From Chthoniobacter flavus Ellin428 (GTDB taxonomy: Bacteria > Verrucomicrobiota > Verrucomicrobiia > Chthoniobacterales > Chthoniobacteraceae): a stretch of DNA of 64,000 bases. Positions within the stretch are counted from its first letter, which is position 1, and each line of letters opens with the position of its first letter. The stretch lies in contig NZ_ABVL01000010.1 of NCBI RefSeq assembly GCF_000173075.1, positions 62,001 through 126,000 of the forward strand, given 5' to 3'. This document shows, piece by piece, positions 37,863 to 47,342 of this stretch. The notes under the pieces are model-generated. The model was given only the letters and a program-made list of their open reading frames with translations. It did no database searches and was not told the DNA's origin. The position numbers and the translations under genes were made by a program.

Positions 37863-38323
37863 AAGTGTGCTTGGGTGGGGAAGGTTGAGCGGGTCAAACC
37901 CGCCGTTGCGTGAATACACCTAATCTAAACAGTCAGGTGGATAAATACAAATTGCGGGTTGTAAAGGGATGGTAAATCCCGGCGGCTTTTTCCGCCGGCG
38001 AAACGGAGAGGGCGGGACGTGGGCCCTCGTGCGCCGGGATTACCTCGTGAAATGGGCTTCTCCCGGCAGGTGAGGACACCTGTCCTATACCTAAACGCCG
38101 CATGGGTTCTCCTTTTGGAAAAATATTTTGAGGGCGCTGCGGTGCGCTTAGACGGATCGATTCGGTTGGAGTGTTTCACCAGCGGGTTGCATTCTCCAAC
38201 CCCGTTTCCCATCTCAGGTTGCCATCCAGATGGATGGGCGTCGTAACCAATTTGGGGTTCAAAAGTCAAAGACGGTAGCGATGATTCCGGGGAGCGCGCC
38301 TTTGCTGAAACCGTCGCAGTCGC
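37863..38323. other. 461-base gene-free stretch upstream of the type VII-like operon
   Basis: No plausible gene is seen on either strand. Two perfect hairpins are present: CCGGCGG-CTTTTT-CCGCCGG (37979-37998) and CAGGTG-AGGA-CACCTG (38067-38082). It must hold the operon promoter on the minus strand, and its length leaves room for a structured leader RNA. No known riboswitch consensus was recognised. Confidence 0.4.
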
Positions 38324-39130
38324 CTAACTCCGCGTTTTCGTCGACTCCGTGAGACCGGCGGAGGCGGGACGCGAGATCGGGATGGGCGTCGGGCCGGCGC
38401 TCGGCGCCGTGGAACCGTTGGAACGCTTTTTGGTCACCTTGCTCTTCGCCGGGGTCGGTGCCGCGGTGGCAGCCATCGGGACGGGTGTGGACGCCGGCGC
38501 AGCCGTCGTCGCGGCAGTCGTGGGCGGATTCGTCTCCATATTGTAATGGCCGGCCGGAGCGGTCGCGCCATTGCCCACCACCATTCCGCTGGGGAAGTGG
38601 TTGTTGACGACCTCCACCCGGGTGCCGACGCCGATCCGGTCGAAAAGCTGAATGACATCGTGCGAACGCATGCGGATGCAGCCGTAGCTGGCCGGGGTGC
38701 CGATGCTCCATTCCTCGGCGGTGCCGTGGATGTAGATATCGCGGTCGAAGGCGCGGTGGTTTTGCGGCTCGAGGCCCCGGAGCCAGAGGATGCGCGAGAC
38801 GATGGGGTCGCGTCCCGGGGTGTTGGGGCGCACGATTTCGCCGGTCGGCCGGCGGTTCTTGAATTTCATGCCGCTCGGCTGTCCGCTGCCGATTTTCTCC
38901 CGCACTTCCATTTCGCCCAAGGGCGTGGCGTAGCTGCCGGGACGGTCGCCGACGCCGAATTTCGAGGTGGAGATATCGTAGCGGGCGATCTCCACACCAT
39001 GCTCGAAGAGCACCATTTTCTGGTCGGGAACGCTGATGCGGATCAGATGAGGGTTCGGCTTGGTCGCGCAGGAAGCGAGACCGAAGGCGAGGGCGGCGGC
39101 CAGGAGGCCACGGGCGATTTGTCTGAACAC
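38324..39130 (-). CDS. L,D-transpeptidase (YkuD) lipoprotein
   Basis: The lipobox LASC puts the lipidated cysteine at residue 21. The YkuD domain (~30-170) starts IRISVPDQKMVLFEHGVEIARYDISTS and contains the catalytic signature with His135 (IHGT) and Cys151 (SYGCIRM). A low-complexity Thr/Ala/Pro tail (~195-268) follows, perhaps a cell-wall spanning linker. Such enzymes form 3-3 cross-links in peptidoglycan or attach proteins to it. It is upstream of the type VII-like operon on the same strand but separated by 461 bases. A role in opening the wall for that system is possible, not shown. Confidence 0.88.
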   Translation of the reverse strand: MFRQIARGLLAAALAFGLASCATKPNPHLIRISVPDQKMVLFEHGVEIARYDISTSKFGVGDRPGSYATPLGEMEVREKIGSGQPSGMKFKNRRPTGEIVRPNTPGRDPIVSRILWLRGLEPQNHRAFDRDIYIHGTAEEWSIGTPASYGCIRMRSHDVIQLFDRIGVGTRVEVVNNHFPSGMVVGNGATAPAGHYNMETNPPTTAATTAAPASTPVPMAATAAPTPAKSKVTKKRSNGSTAPSAGPTPIPISRPASAGLTESTKTRS

Positions 39131-39200
39131 GGCAAGTATTTACGCGGCTTCGCACCAAGTCTCAAGGGGCGAACCCGCAAAATTACGGGGCGACCGTCTT

Positions 39201-39285
39201 TTCTTAATCTTAATCGTAATCATAATCTTAATCCTCTGAGCGCTGCAGAGGATTAAGATCAAGAGTAAGATTACGATTAAGATTC
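39201..39285. repeat. Hexamer-rich inverted repeat, GATTAA family (copy 1)
   Basis: The left arm is built of TTAATC-type hexamers and the right arm of GATTAA-type hexamers around CTGAGCGCTGCAG, giving a long imperfect hairpin. It fills the gap between the miaB 3' end and the transpeptidase 5' end. A second copy lies at 63462-63541. It resembles a dispersed palindromic repeat rather than a terminator, since no U-run follows. Confidence 0.65.
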
Positions 39286-39291
39286 GCCGCC

Positions 39292-40683
39292 CTACACCCC
39301 AGCCAGCGCCGCGCCATCCAGCACCGCTGGATCACCATAGAGCGAGAAGCCCGACGAGCGGCTCACGGCGACTTCAAAGATCTCGCCGATGTGGCGCTCG
39401 CTGCCTTCGAAAATGACGATCTTGTTTCCGGGCGTGCGGCCCGTGAGTTTGGCGTCGTTCGTCTTGCTCGGGCCTTCGCAAAGGATCTCCACATTGCGTC
39501 CCACAAGCGCCTCGCCCTTCGCCTTGGCGAGCGTATCGACCACCCGGAGCACGTCTTGATTGCGCTCTTCCTTGACCGCTTCGGCCACTTGGTCGCCCAT
39601 CGTGGCGGCGGGCGTATCGCGGCGCGGCGAGTAGCGGAAGATGTAGGCGTTATCGAAGCCTACGCGCTGCACGAGATCGCGGGTGGCGGCGTAATCTTCA
39701 TCTGTCTCCCCCGGGAAGCCGACGATGATATCCGTGGTCATCGCGATGTCCGGCCGGGCGGCGCGCAGCTTTTCGGTGAGCGAGAAATACTTTTCCGCGG
39801 TGTAGCCGCGATGCATGGCTTTCAGGATGCGATCAGAGCCGGATTGCATTGGCAAATGCACGTGCGGCATGAGCTTCGGCAGCTCGGCGAAGGCATTCAC
39901 GAGATCGTCGCGGAAGCCGATCGGATGCGGAGAGGTGAACCGCAGCCGCTTGAGGCCTTCGATGGCGTGGACGGCTTCGAGGAGCTGCACGAAAGGCGAT
40001 TTGCCGTCCTGCTTTTCAAACTCGTGCCGGCCGAAAAGATTCACGATCTGCCCGAGCAGCGTTACTTCCTTCACCCCGCGGGCGACGAGCCCCTCCACCT
40101 CGTGGACGATTTCCTCGATGCGCCGCGACCGTTCCGCGCCGCGGGTGCTCGGCACGATGCAGAAGGTGCAGTGCATATTGCAGCCCTGCATGATGGAGAC
40201 AAACGCCGTGGCTTGCTTCTCCGTCAGCACGTGCTCGCGAATGGTTTCCTGCGAGCCGGCCTCTTCCTCGACATCCACGATGGAGAAGCGTGCATCGTCC
40301 ATGAGTCGCTCGCGCAACTCCCGCTTTCGCTGGATGATCTGCTCCACATATTCCGCCACGCGGTGAAATTTCTGGGTGCCGACCACGAGATCCACGTGGC
40401 CCATGTCGCGGGTGAGTTCCGCGCCGCGGGATTGCGCCATGCAGCCGAGGAAACCGAAAATCATCTCGGGTTTGTTCGCCCGCAGCCGGCTGAGCATGCC
40501 CATCTTGCCGATCGCCTTCTGCTCGGCCATGTCACGCACGCTGCAGGTATTCAGCAGCACCACGTCGGCCTCCGTCTCGTGCGGGGTCATCTCGTAACCT
40601 TTCTCCACGAGCATGCGCGCGACTTGCTCGGAGTCGCGTTCATTCATCTGGCAACCGTAGGTCTTCAGGAAAACTTTGGGCAT
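39292..40683 (-). CDS. miaB: tRNA-2-methylthio-N6-dimethylallyladenosine synthase
   Basis: MiaB adds a methylthio group to i6A37 of tRNA. The start MPKVFLKTYGCQMNERDSE is the canonical N-terminus; 25 further upstream residues in frame are repeat-derived. The N-terminal cluster cysteines are Cys11, Cys47 (NTCSVR) and Cys81 (LGCMAQ). The radical-SAM CxxxCxxC is Cys168, Cys172 and Cys175 (GCNMHCTFC). The C-terminal TRAM domain (~395-455) includes GRTPGNKIVIFEG. Length, 463 residues, is normal. It is divergent from apt across a repeat-bearing gap. Confidence 0.94.
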   Translation of the reverse strand: MPKVFLKTYGCQMNERDSEQVARMLVEKGYEMTPHETEADVVLLNTCSVRDMAEQKAIGKMGMLSRLRANKPEMIFGFLGCMAQSRGAELTRDMGHVDLVVGTQKFHRVAEYVEQIIQRKRELRERLMDDARFSIVDVEEEAGSQETIREHVLTEKQATAFVSIMQGCNMHCTFCIVPSTRGAERSRRIEEIVHEVEGLVARGVKEVTLLGQIVNLFGRHEFEKQDGKSPFVQLLEAVHAIEGLKRLRFTSPHPIGFRDDLVNAFAELPKLMPHVHLPMQSGSDRILKAMHRGYTAEKYFSLTEKLRAARPDIAMTTDIIVGFPGETDEDYAATRDLVQRVGFDNAYIFRYSPRRDTPAATMGDQVAEAVKEERNQDVLRVVDTLAKAKGEALVGRNVEILCEGPSKTNDAKLTGRTPGNKIVIFEGSERHIGEIFEVAVSRSSGFSLYGDPAVLDGAALAGV

Positions 40684-40734
40684 GGGAGGGGCGGAAGGTA
40701 GCGAAGAAATGGGAAACGTCCAATTGGGAAAGGC

Positions 40735-40865
40735 GGAAAGGCAACACCCAACATCCAATGACGCAAGCGAGGACCGGTGTCCGCAGATGGGGACGGTGGC
40801 GGGTTCTTTGATTGGATGTTGAATGTTGGGTGTTGGACGTTGGACGTTGGATGTTCTGCCTTTCC
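40735..40865. repeat. GTTGGAT-type palindromic repeat (copy 1)
   Basis: Arm 40735-40759 (ending AACACCCAACATCCAAT) pairs with 40811-40865, which starts ATTGGATGTT and ends GCCTTTCC; the right arm has extra tandem heptamers GTTGGAC/GTTGGAT. It lies in the divergent gap between miaB and apt, so it must contain or adjoin their promoters. A related copy is at 61116-61180. Confidence 0.6.
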
Positions 40866-40898
40866 TCTTCCCCCATCCTCTGCCACAAACCCTCCCCC

Positions 40899-41432
40899 AT
40901 GCCTTCCGATAGCGATCTCCAGATTCTGCGCTCTGCCATCCGTGATGTGGTCGATTTCCCGAAACCGGGGATCGTTTTCAAGGACATCACTCCGGTGCTG
41001 GCGGACGCGAAGCTCTTCCGGTTGGCGATCGATTGCTTTGCCGAGGCGACCCGGGCGGCTGGAGCCGAAAAGGTCGTGGGGATCGATGCCCGTGGTTTCC
41101 TTTTCGGGGCGGCGGTGGCGTATCAGCTCGGGCTCGGCTTTGTGCCGATCCGCAAGAAGGGAAAGCTGCCCTACAAGACGCAGAGCGCCGCTTACACTCT
41201 GGAATACGGGGAAGCCGTGGTGGAGATGCATGTGGATGCCGTGCAACCGGGCGAGAAGGTGGTCTTGATCGATGATCTCCTGGCGACCGGGGGGACGGCT
41301 GCTGCGGCGATCAAACTCATCGAACTGATGGGCGCGAAGCTGGTGGAGGCCCAATTCCTCATCGAACTCGACTTTTTACAGGGCCGGGTGAACCTCCCGG
41401 CGGACCGGGTCCGGGCGTTTTTGCATTTTTGA
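40899..41432 (+). CDS. apt: Adenine phosphoribosyltransferase
   Basis: The 177-residue product matches Apt along its whole length: LRSAIRDVVDFPKPGIVFKDITPVLAD, GIDARGFLFGAAVAYQLGLGFVPIRKKGKLP and the PRPP-binding VVLIDDLLATGGTAAAA. It makes AMP from adenine and PRPP in purine salvage, in the cytosol. The ATG at 40899 was chosen because the frame upstream is repeat sequence. A small perfect hairpin (TTTGCC-ATTTTT-GGCAAA, 41449-41466) follows the stop and may end transcription. Confidence 0.94.
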   Translation: MPSDSDLQILRSAIRDVVDFPKPGIVFKDITPVLADAKLFRLAIDCFAEATRAAGAEKVVGIDARGFLFGAAVAYQLGLGFVPIRKKGKLPYKTQSAAYTLEYGEAVVEMHVDAVQPGEKVVLIDDLLATGGTAAAAIKLIELMGAKLVEAQFLIELDFLQGRVNLPADRVRAFLHF

Positions 41433-41519
41433 GGCTTCGCCCGCCGCATTTGCCATTTTTGGCAAAAAGAGGGCCTAAAACCCCCATAGGCATGCCTTTA
41501 GCTCTCTCAGAAGGAGTAA

Positions 41520-44500
41520 ATGGCCATGTCCTCGTTTGCTCAGCATCTTCCTACCTTCCACCGGTTCCGCCGGTGGTGGTCCAAGGAGGACGGGTTGGCC
41601 TCGCGGCATGTCGGGTCCTCGGTGCTGGCGGTCGGCGTCATCCTGGTGCTCGCAATTGTGTTTCTCACGTTGGCGATTCGTGAACACGCCACCGATACGG
41701 CGCGGACTACGGAGTATGCGATTTTGCAGGCGGCCACGGGGGCGGAAAACGACTTCGCGGCCGTGGAGATCTCGCTCCGTAGCTACCTGTTGACGGGGCA
41801 GTCGTTGCACCTCGAGCAGTTCGAACGACGCCGCGTTGCTTTCCAGGCCCACCTGATTGAGCTGATGCCTCTGCTGCAGAGCAAGGCGCCGCGTCGGGAG
41901 TCGATCCGGTTCATTGGCGCGGAATTCCAAAATTGGCTGCAAAACGCGGCCCGGCCGGAAATCGCCCAACGCAAACAGGGACACGAGGGTACGACCCTGA
42001 TGGCCCGCGGGTTGGACAGTTCGCGGTTCGACCAGATTCGCGCGGAGCTGGGCCGCTTTGTCCGCGCATCCAACGCGGAGCTGGAGGCCCTGAACGATGC
42101 CACGCGCTGGCGGCGGCTGCTGCAGACTTGCGGTTTCGCGCTGCTCAGCGCGCTCGCGGTGAGTTTCCTCGTTACGTCCAGCTATCAAAATTATCGCGCC
42201 TTCCGCCGGCACCTGCGCAAGGCCGAAGAGGCCACGGCGCAGAACCGCGCCATTATCGACAACACGCTCGATGGCGTGATTACTGTGGATGAAAACGGGA
42301 TGATCCAGTCGCTCAATCCCGCCGCCGAACGCATGTTCGTGCAGGAGGCGAAGAGCGTGATCGGCCAAAACGTTTCCCTGCTCATCCCGCAGCGGCTCTT
42401 TTTCCATGACATGAAGAATGTCAAGCGGGGGGCGATCATGGCCGTGGGCCAGCGCCAGGGGTACTATCCTTTCCCGATCGAGATTTCGTTGAGTTCCATG
42501 GAATTCGCGGGGCGCCGGCAATACGTGGCCATCGTGCGCGACGTGGGCGAGCGGCAGAAATCCGAGGAGACGCTGCGGCAAATCAGCCTCGGTGTGTCGC
42601 AGAGCACGGGCGAGGAATTCCTGCGCTCGCTACTCAAGCAGCTCTCGAAGGCGCTGCCGACGGATTATGCGTTTCTCGTCGAGTTGAGCGGCAAGGGCGC
42701 GGGGCAATTCAGTACGCTGGCGCTCGCGGAGCAGGGGAATATCCGGCGGAACGGTCAGTGCGCGCTGGCTAATTCCGCCTTTGCCGATGCCATCTCCCGC
42801 GGTTTCCGCGCGCATCTCGGCGGGGCGCGCGTGCTCTTCCCGGAGGACGTGCTGCTGCAGGAACTGGCCATTGAAAGTTTCATCGCCGCGCCGCTCATGG
42901 ATCATCGGGCCCAGACGGTGGGGCTGATCGGTGTGCTCGACCGCAAGCAGCTCGGCGATACGCAGGCCACGGAATCGACCCTGCAGATTTTCGCCGGTCG
43001 CGCGGCGGCGGAGATCGAGCGCAAGCGTTCGGAAGAAGATCTCGCCGCGGAGAAGGAACGTCTCGCAGTGACGATGCGCTCGATGGCGGATGGCTTCATC
43101 ACCATCGACACCAGCGGCAGCGTGTTGATGCTCAATCCCGTGGCCGAAAGCCTCAGTGGCTGGACGCAGGACGACGCGGCGGGCAAGCCGTTGGCGACGG
43201 TGTTTCAGATTTTCAACGAGCGCAATCGCAAGCGCTACACGCTGGCCATCCAACGCATCGTCGAGGCGGGCATCGCCGAGGGGCTCGATGGCCCGGCGCT
43301 GCTCATCGCGCGCGACGGCAGCGAGCGGCTCGTGGAGAGCAATGCGGCGCCGATTCGCGATCGCTCAGGCGGCCGGGTGGGCGCGGTGGTGGTCTTCCGC
43401 GACGTCACGGAAAAGCGCCGTCTCGATGAAGAGCGCCAAAAGGCGGACAAACTCGAATCGCTCGGCGTGGTCGCCGGTGGTATCGCGCACGATTTCAACA
43501 ACCTGCTGACCGCGATCCTCGGAAATATCTCGCTGGCGCTCTTGTGCGCGCCGGAGCCTCAGGTGGGCGAGCGCCTCGGCGCGGCCAAGCGCGCGACGAG
43601 CCGGGCGCAGGAACTTGCGCAGCAGTTGCTCACCTTTGCCAAGGGTGGTGCGCCGGTGAAGCAGACGGCGTCGATGTCGCAACTCCTGCGTGACACGCTC
43701 AGCCTCACCCTGCACGGCTCGAAGGCGCACATCGAATTCCATGTGGCCGACGACCTGTGGCCGGTGGATATCGATCCCGGTCAGATGAGCCAGGTGATCA
43801 ACAATCTCGCGATGAACGCCGACCAGGCCATGCCGGCGGGCGGCGTGCTGCGCGTGCAGGCGGAGAATGTCGACCTCGTGACGCACAGCGTGAGTCTCGG
43901 CCTCGACGCCGGACGCTGGGTGAAGATTTCCCTGCAGGATCAGGGCATCGGCATTCCCGAGGAGTATCTGAAGAAGATCTTCGATCCGTATTTCACCACC
44001 AAGCCGAAGGGCAGCGGTCTCGGCCTGGCGACGGCCTATTCGATCGTCAAGAACCACCACGGGGTCATTGCGGTCGATTCAAAGCCCGGCGAAGGCTCGA
44101 CGTTTACCATCTGCCTGCCCGCTTCCGAACATGAACTGCAGGTGCAGGATACCAGCCCCGTGCCGATGGCGCCGACCGGTTCCGCGCGCGTCCTGGTCCT
44201 CGATGACGAAGAGGCCATTTGCATGCTCGTGACCTGCGCCCTCGAGGAGCGCGGTTACAAGGTGACCGAGACCAACGACGGCACCCAGGCGATTGCCGCT
44301 TATGAAAAGGCAATGCAGGAAGGCAAGCCCTACGACCTCTTCATTTCCGATCTCACCATTCCCGGCGGCATGGGCGGGCAGGAGACGATCAAGCGCCTGC
44401 TCGAGATCGACCCGGACATCCGCGCGATTGTTTCCAGCGGCTACGCCAACGACCCGGTGATGAGCCGCTACGAGGAATACGGCTTCTCCGGCATGATCGC

Positions 44501-44603
44501 GAAGCCTTACGAGATCGACGCCCTCGGCCGCAAGGTCGCGGAAATACTCGCCCAACCCCGCCGCCGCGTGATCTTCCATCGGTTCGAGCGGAAGACGGCC
44601 TAG
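41520..44603 (+). CDS. Hybrid sensor histidine kinase (CHASE3-PAS-GAF-PAS-HisKA-HATPase-REC)
   Basis: The 1027-residue membrane kinase has helices at ~33-53 and ~202-220 flanking a CHASE3 domain ([27 protein letters not shown]). A PAS domain (~240-350), GAF domain (~370-510) and second PAS domain (~520-640) follow. The HisKA box is [17 protein letters not shown], and the ATPase has [23 protein letters not shown] and [18 protein letters not shown]. The receiver at the end has phospho-acceptor Asp in [17 protein letters not shown] at 41511-41516 is only 3 bases from the ATG at 41520 but 9 from the ATG at 41526, so the second may be the true start. No partner regulator is adjacent. Ligand unknown. 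Confidence 0.9.
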   Translation: MAMSSFAQHLPTFHRFRRWWSKEDGLASRHVGSSVLAVGVILVLAIVFLTLAIREHATDTARTTEYAILQAATGAENDFAAVEISLRSYLLTGQSLHLEQFERRRVAFQAHLIELMPLLQSKAPRRESIRFIGAEFQNWLQNAARPEIAQRKQGHEGTTLMARGLDSSRFDQIRAELGRFVRASNAELEALNDATRWRRLLQTCGFALLSALAVSFLVTSSYQNYRAFRRHLRKAEEATAQNRAIIDNTLDGVITVDENGMIQSLNPAAERMFVQEAKSVIGQNVSLLIPQRLFFHDMKNVKRGAIMAVGQRQGYYPFPIEISLSSMEFAGRRQYVAIVRDVGERQKSEETLRQISLGVSQSTGEEFLRSLLKQLSKALPTDYAFLVELSGKGAGQFSTLALAEQGNIRRNGQCALANSAFADAISRGFRAHLGGARVLFPEDVLLQELAIESFIAAPLMDHRAQTVGLIGVLDRKQLGDTQATESTLQIFAGRAAAEIERKRSEEDLAAEKERLAVTMRSMADGFITIDTSGSVLMLNPVAESLSGWTQDDAAGKPLATVFQIFNERNRKRYTLAIQRIVEAGIAEGLDGPALLIARDGSERLVESNAAPIRDRSGGRVGAVVVFRDVTEKRRLDEERQKADKLESLGVVAGGIAHDFNNLLTAILGNISLALLCAPEPQVGERLGAAKRATSRAQELAQQLLTFAKGGAPVKQTASMSQLLRDTLSLTLHGSKAHIEFHVADDLWPVDIDPGQMSQVINNLAMNADQAMPAGGVLRVQAENVDLVTHSVSLGLDAGRWVKISLQDQGIGIPEEYLKKIFDPYFTTKPKGSGLGLATAYSIVKNHHGVIAVDSKPGEGSTFTICLPASEHELQVQDTSPVPMAPTGSARVLVLDDEEAICMLVTCALEERGYKVTETNDGTQAIAAYEKAMQEGKPYDLFISDLTIPGGMGGQETIKRLLEIDPDIRAIVSSGYANDPVMSRYEEYGFSGMIAKPYEIDALGRKVAEILAQPRRRVIFHRFERKTA

Positions 44604-44745
44604 GGAGAGGAGTGCCAAGAGCCAGGTAGCGAGAGCCAAGTGGGCCGCATGTGATGCCGCGCTCTTCCCGCGCTTCCCGCGCTTCAACGGTTCGACGCTT
44701 CGTTATCGGCTATCAGCTATCTGCAATTTGCGATCTGCCATTTGG

Positions 44746-45696
44746 CTAACGCGTGGTGCCCGCGACTTCTCCCGACGCCCGCGCCAGCTTCTCCCAAACC
44801 GCCCGTTGCTCCGGCGTGAGATCGTTCGGCAAGAGCACGACCAGTCGCACATAAAAATCACCCCGCGTCGTCGACCCTGTCGGCAAGCCGCGGCCCTTGA
44901 TGCGGAATTTGCGATCCGGTTGCGAGCAGCTCGGAATCTTCAATCGGACCGATCCATCCGGCGTCGGGATGCTCGCGTTGTCGCCGAGCACCGCCTGCCA
45001 CACGGGCACTTCCAGATCGTAGATCAAATCGCTGCCATCGATCGTGTAGTCGGGGTGCTTTTCAAAGCGCACGATGAGATAGAGATCGCCCGCCTGGCCA
45101 CGCCGGCCGGCCTCGCCCTGCCCGGCGAGACGAATCTTCTGCCCTTCACGCACGCCTTTCGGAATGCGCACCTCGTAAGTCTCCACGTCCGAACGCCCGT
45201 CGCGCCGGAACGAAATCTTCTTCTTCGCGCCGTGCAGCGCTTCTTCGATCGTCACCAGTAGGTCGGCTTCGATATCGCTCCCGCGGGCCGGTTGTTGCGC
45301 GCCGCCAAAGCCTCCTGGGAAGCCCTGCCGTGCGCCGCCGCCGCCGCTGAAGAATTGCTCGAAAAAGTCCGAGAAGCCGGTGCCGGAAAAACCGCCGCCG
45401 TCGCCGAAGCCGCCGAAACCTTGCCCACCGCCACGGCCCCAGCCGGGCGGAGGCTGTTGCGGACCGTGCTCCCAATCGGCGCCAAGTTCGTCGTAGCGCT
45501 TGCGTTTGTCGGCGTCGCCGAGGACCTCATAGGCCTCGTTGATCTCCTTGAATTTCGCCTCGGCGGTCTTCTTGTCCTTGGCGACATCGGGATGATATTG
45601 CCGGGCGAGTTTACGAAAAGCTTTGCGAAGCTCGTCCTGCGAGGCGGTTTTGGCCACGCCGAGGGTCGCGTAATAATCCTTGTACTGAACAGGCAT
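44746..45696 (-). CDS. cbpA: DnaJ-family co-chaperone, CbpA type
   Basis: Residues 1-72 are a J domain with His35-Pro36-Asp37 (QYHPDVAKDKK), which stimulates DnaK ATPase. A Gly/Phe-rich linker follows (~80-135: GGGQGFGGFGDGGGFSG). The C-terminal substrate-binding domain begins DIEADLLVTIEEALHGAKKKISF and has GDLYLIVRFEKHPDY. The zinc-finger repeats of true DnaJ are absent, so it is a type II (CbpA-like) protein of normal length (316 residues). It stands alone, convergent with the hybrid kinase. The 141-base gap between them shows only short degenerate repeats. Confidence 0.9.
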   Translation of the reverse strand: MPVQYKDYYATLGVAKTASQDELRKAFRKLARQYHPDVAKDKKTAEAKFKEINEAYEVLGDADKRKRYDELGADWEHGPQQPPPGWGRGGGQGFGGFGDGGGFSGTGFSDFFEQFFSGGGGARQGFPGGFGGAQQPARGSDIEADLLVTIEEALHGAKKKISFRRDGRSDVETYEVRIPKGVREGQKIRLAGQGEAGRRGQAGDLYLIVRFEKHPDYTIDGSDLIYDLEVPVWQAVLGDNASIPTPDGSVRLKIPSCSQPDRKFRIKGRGLPTGSTTRGDFYVRLVVLLPNDLTPEQRAVWEKLARASGEVAGTTR

Positions 45697-45772
45697 AGGG
45701 TTGCGGCAGGAAGATAGTCATTCGGCGCGCGGCTGCCAGTCTCTCGTGTGACGAATTCGTGATCAACCTGCG

Positions 45773-46321
45773 CTACATGCCCGACGGATGCCGGGCAATG
45801 AACCCATTCGGCTCGCGATATTCGGCCCGCCAGCGCGGCCCTTCGCCCTCCACCTTGCCCGTGGTATCGAGCCGCAGCCCGCAGATGTAGGCGAAAACGT
45901 GTCCGGCCTTGGCGTAGATTGTCACCCACTTGCCCGGCCCATACTCGCCGTAGCTGAGAAAGCCCTTCGAGGGCGTCGGCTGTTCGAGCAGCCCGCCATT
46001 GTGGAGGAAAAAGGAGACCGTGCCCGAGCAATCGTAGCCGCGATCGTAAAACGTACCGTGGCCGCCGCCCCAGACGTAGGGTTTGCTCGCCAGCGTGTTC
46101 GTCGCCCAAATGGCCACCTTGATGTTTTCCGGCGCATTCGCCGGCGCATAGGCGACCCTGCCCTTCAGCACCGCGCGATCACCCGGCACTGTCGGGCCTT
46201 TTTTGGGCAAGGGGGTCGGGCCGCCATCCGCCAGAAGGACGGACGTAGGCAACAAAAGTAACAGGCTGCACCAGAGCATGGTGCGCCAGGACTTCAGGAC
46301 GAATGGGCAGATCGTCTGCAT
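45773..46321 (-). CDS. Exported NlpC/P60-like peptidase domain protein
   Basis: The 182-residue product has a hydrophobic N-terminus (MLWCSLLLLLPTSVLLADG). Its C-terminal NlpC/P60-like domain has Cys98 in RGYDCSGTVSFFLHNGGLL, the expected preceding YVWGGGHGTFYDRG, and His141 in AKAGHVFAYICGLRLDT. The family cleaves peptidoglycan stem peptides or related amides. An in-frame ATG at 46279 is an alternative start that still keeps the signal. It is divergent from the methyltransferase gene, with ~170 bases between them. Confidence 0.78.
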   Translation of the reverse strand: MQTICPFVLKSWRTMLWCSLLLLLPTSVLLADGGPTPLPKKGPTVPGDRAVLKGRVAYAPANAPENIKVAIWATNTLASKPYVWGGGHGTFYDRGYDCSGTVSFFLHNGGLLEQPTPSKGFLSYGEYGPGKWVTIYAKAGHVFAYICGLRLDTTGKVEGEGPRWRAEYREPNGFIARHPSGM

Positions 46322-46493
46322 GCCGCCTTTTGCCGGATGAGACGTTTGTCTGGCCAGAAATTTTTGCGGACGGAGTGCGTGACTCGGCGCGAAGCGGTCC
46401 AAAAAGCGGTTGTTTAGGACCGCTCCGCGCCCCGAAAAATCACCTCAAAATTTCTCTTGTACGATTTGCAGAGGCTGCCAAATATCCTCGCCC

Positions 46494-47324
46494 ATGCGCA
46501 CCAATTGCCTCGCCACTCGTTTCGATCTTCACCACGGCGATTGCGTATCTGGCATGGCGGATCTCGATGCCGATTCCGTCGACGTCGTGGTTACCTCGCC
46601 GCCCTACAATCTCGACATCGACTACGCCACTTTCCGTGACGACGCCTCACGGGAAGATTACCTCGAATGGTCCGTGCGTTGGGCCACCGAGGTGCATCGC
46701 CTGTTGAAACCCGATGGCTCCTTTTTCCTCAACGTCGGCGCCTCACCGGCGAATCCGCTCCTCCCGCATCAACTCGTTCTCGCCCTCCAGCCGCTCTTTC
46801 GCCTCCAGAACACGATCCATTGGATCAAGTCCGTGACCGTCCAGCCACGCCGCGCGCCGGAACTCAGCGTCGGCCATTTCAAGCCGATCAACTCGCGCCG
46901 CTACATTACCGACTGCCACGAATACGTCTTTCACCTCACGCACAAGGGCGATGTCCCGATCGACCGCCTAGCCGTTGGAGTAGCCTATGCGGACAAGAGC
47001 AACATCGCCCGTTGGGCGCATACCCGCGGGGTGAAGCGCGACCGCCGATGCCGCGGCAACAACTGGTTCATCTCCTACGAGACCATCCAGCACCGCGACC
47101 GCCAGCGCCCGCACCCGGCCACTTTCCCCACGAAGCTCGCCGAAATGTGCTTCCGCCTGCACGGGGCGCGCGAGGGACTCGTCGGACTCGACCCCTTTCT
47201 CGGCATCGGCCACGCCGCCAGCGCCGCGGCGACCTGCGGTTTGGAGCGCTTCATCGGCTTCGAGATCGATGAAGGATATTTGACCGAGGCGCGCTCGCGT
47301 CTTGGCATTTCGCCGGAAATCTGA
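46494..47324 (+). CDS. Site-specific DNA methyltransferase (SPPY type, probably N4-cytosine or N6-adenine)
   Basis: Catalytic motif IV is TSPPYN at 34-39. The S-adenosylmethionine motif follows near the C-terminus (DPFLGIGHAASAAATCGLERFIGFEID), the order of beta-class enzymes. The opening DLHHGDCVSGMADLDADSVD is typical. SPPY often marks N4-cytosine enzymes, but not exclusively. No restriction nuclease is visible within several kilobases on either side, so this looks like an orphan regulatory or housekeeping methyltransferase. The start MRTNCLATRF was chosen because upstream sequence lacks family similarity. The ABC permease gene follows after 18 bases. Confidence 0.85.
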   Translation: MRTNCLATRFDLHHGDCVSGMADLDADSVDVVVTSPPYNLDIDYATFRDDASREDYLEWSVRWATEVHRLLKPDGSFFLNVGASPANPLLPHQLVLALQPLFRLQNTIHWIKSVTVQPRRAPELSVGHFKPINSRRYITDCHEYVFHLTHKGDVPIDRLAVGVAYADKSNIARWAHTRGVKRDRRCRGNNWFISYETIQHRDRQRPHPATFPTKLAEMCFRLHGAREGLVGLDPFLGIGHAASAAATCGLERFIGFEIDEGYLTEARSRLGISPEI

Positions 47325-47342
47325 AATCAGCTTCGGCGACCC

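Noticed and set aside
39201..39285. Possible CRISPR array or tandem-repeat locus
   Set aside because: The hexamers form one hairpin with no spacer-repeat alternation, and no cas gene is present.
39391..40701. 436-codon plus-strand open frame
   Set aside because: Antisense to miaB; the miaB cluster cysteines show which strand is coding.
44604..44745. Small gene or RNA between the hybrid kinase and cbpA
   Set aside because: Only short degenerate repeats (ATCTGCAATTTGCGATCTG-like words) are present; no frame or convincing fold.
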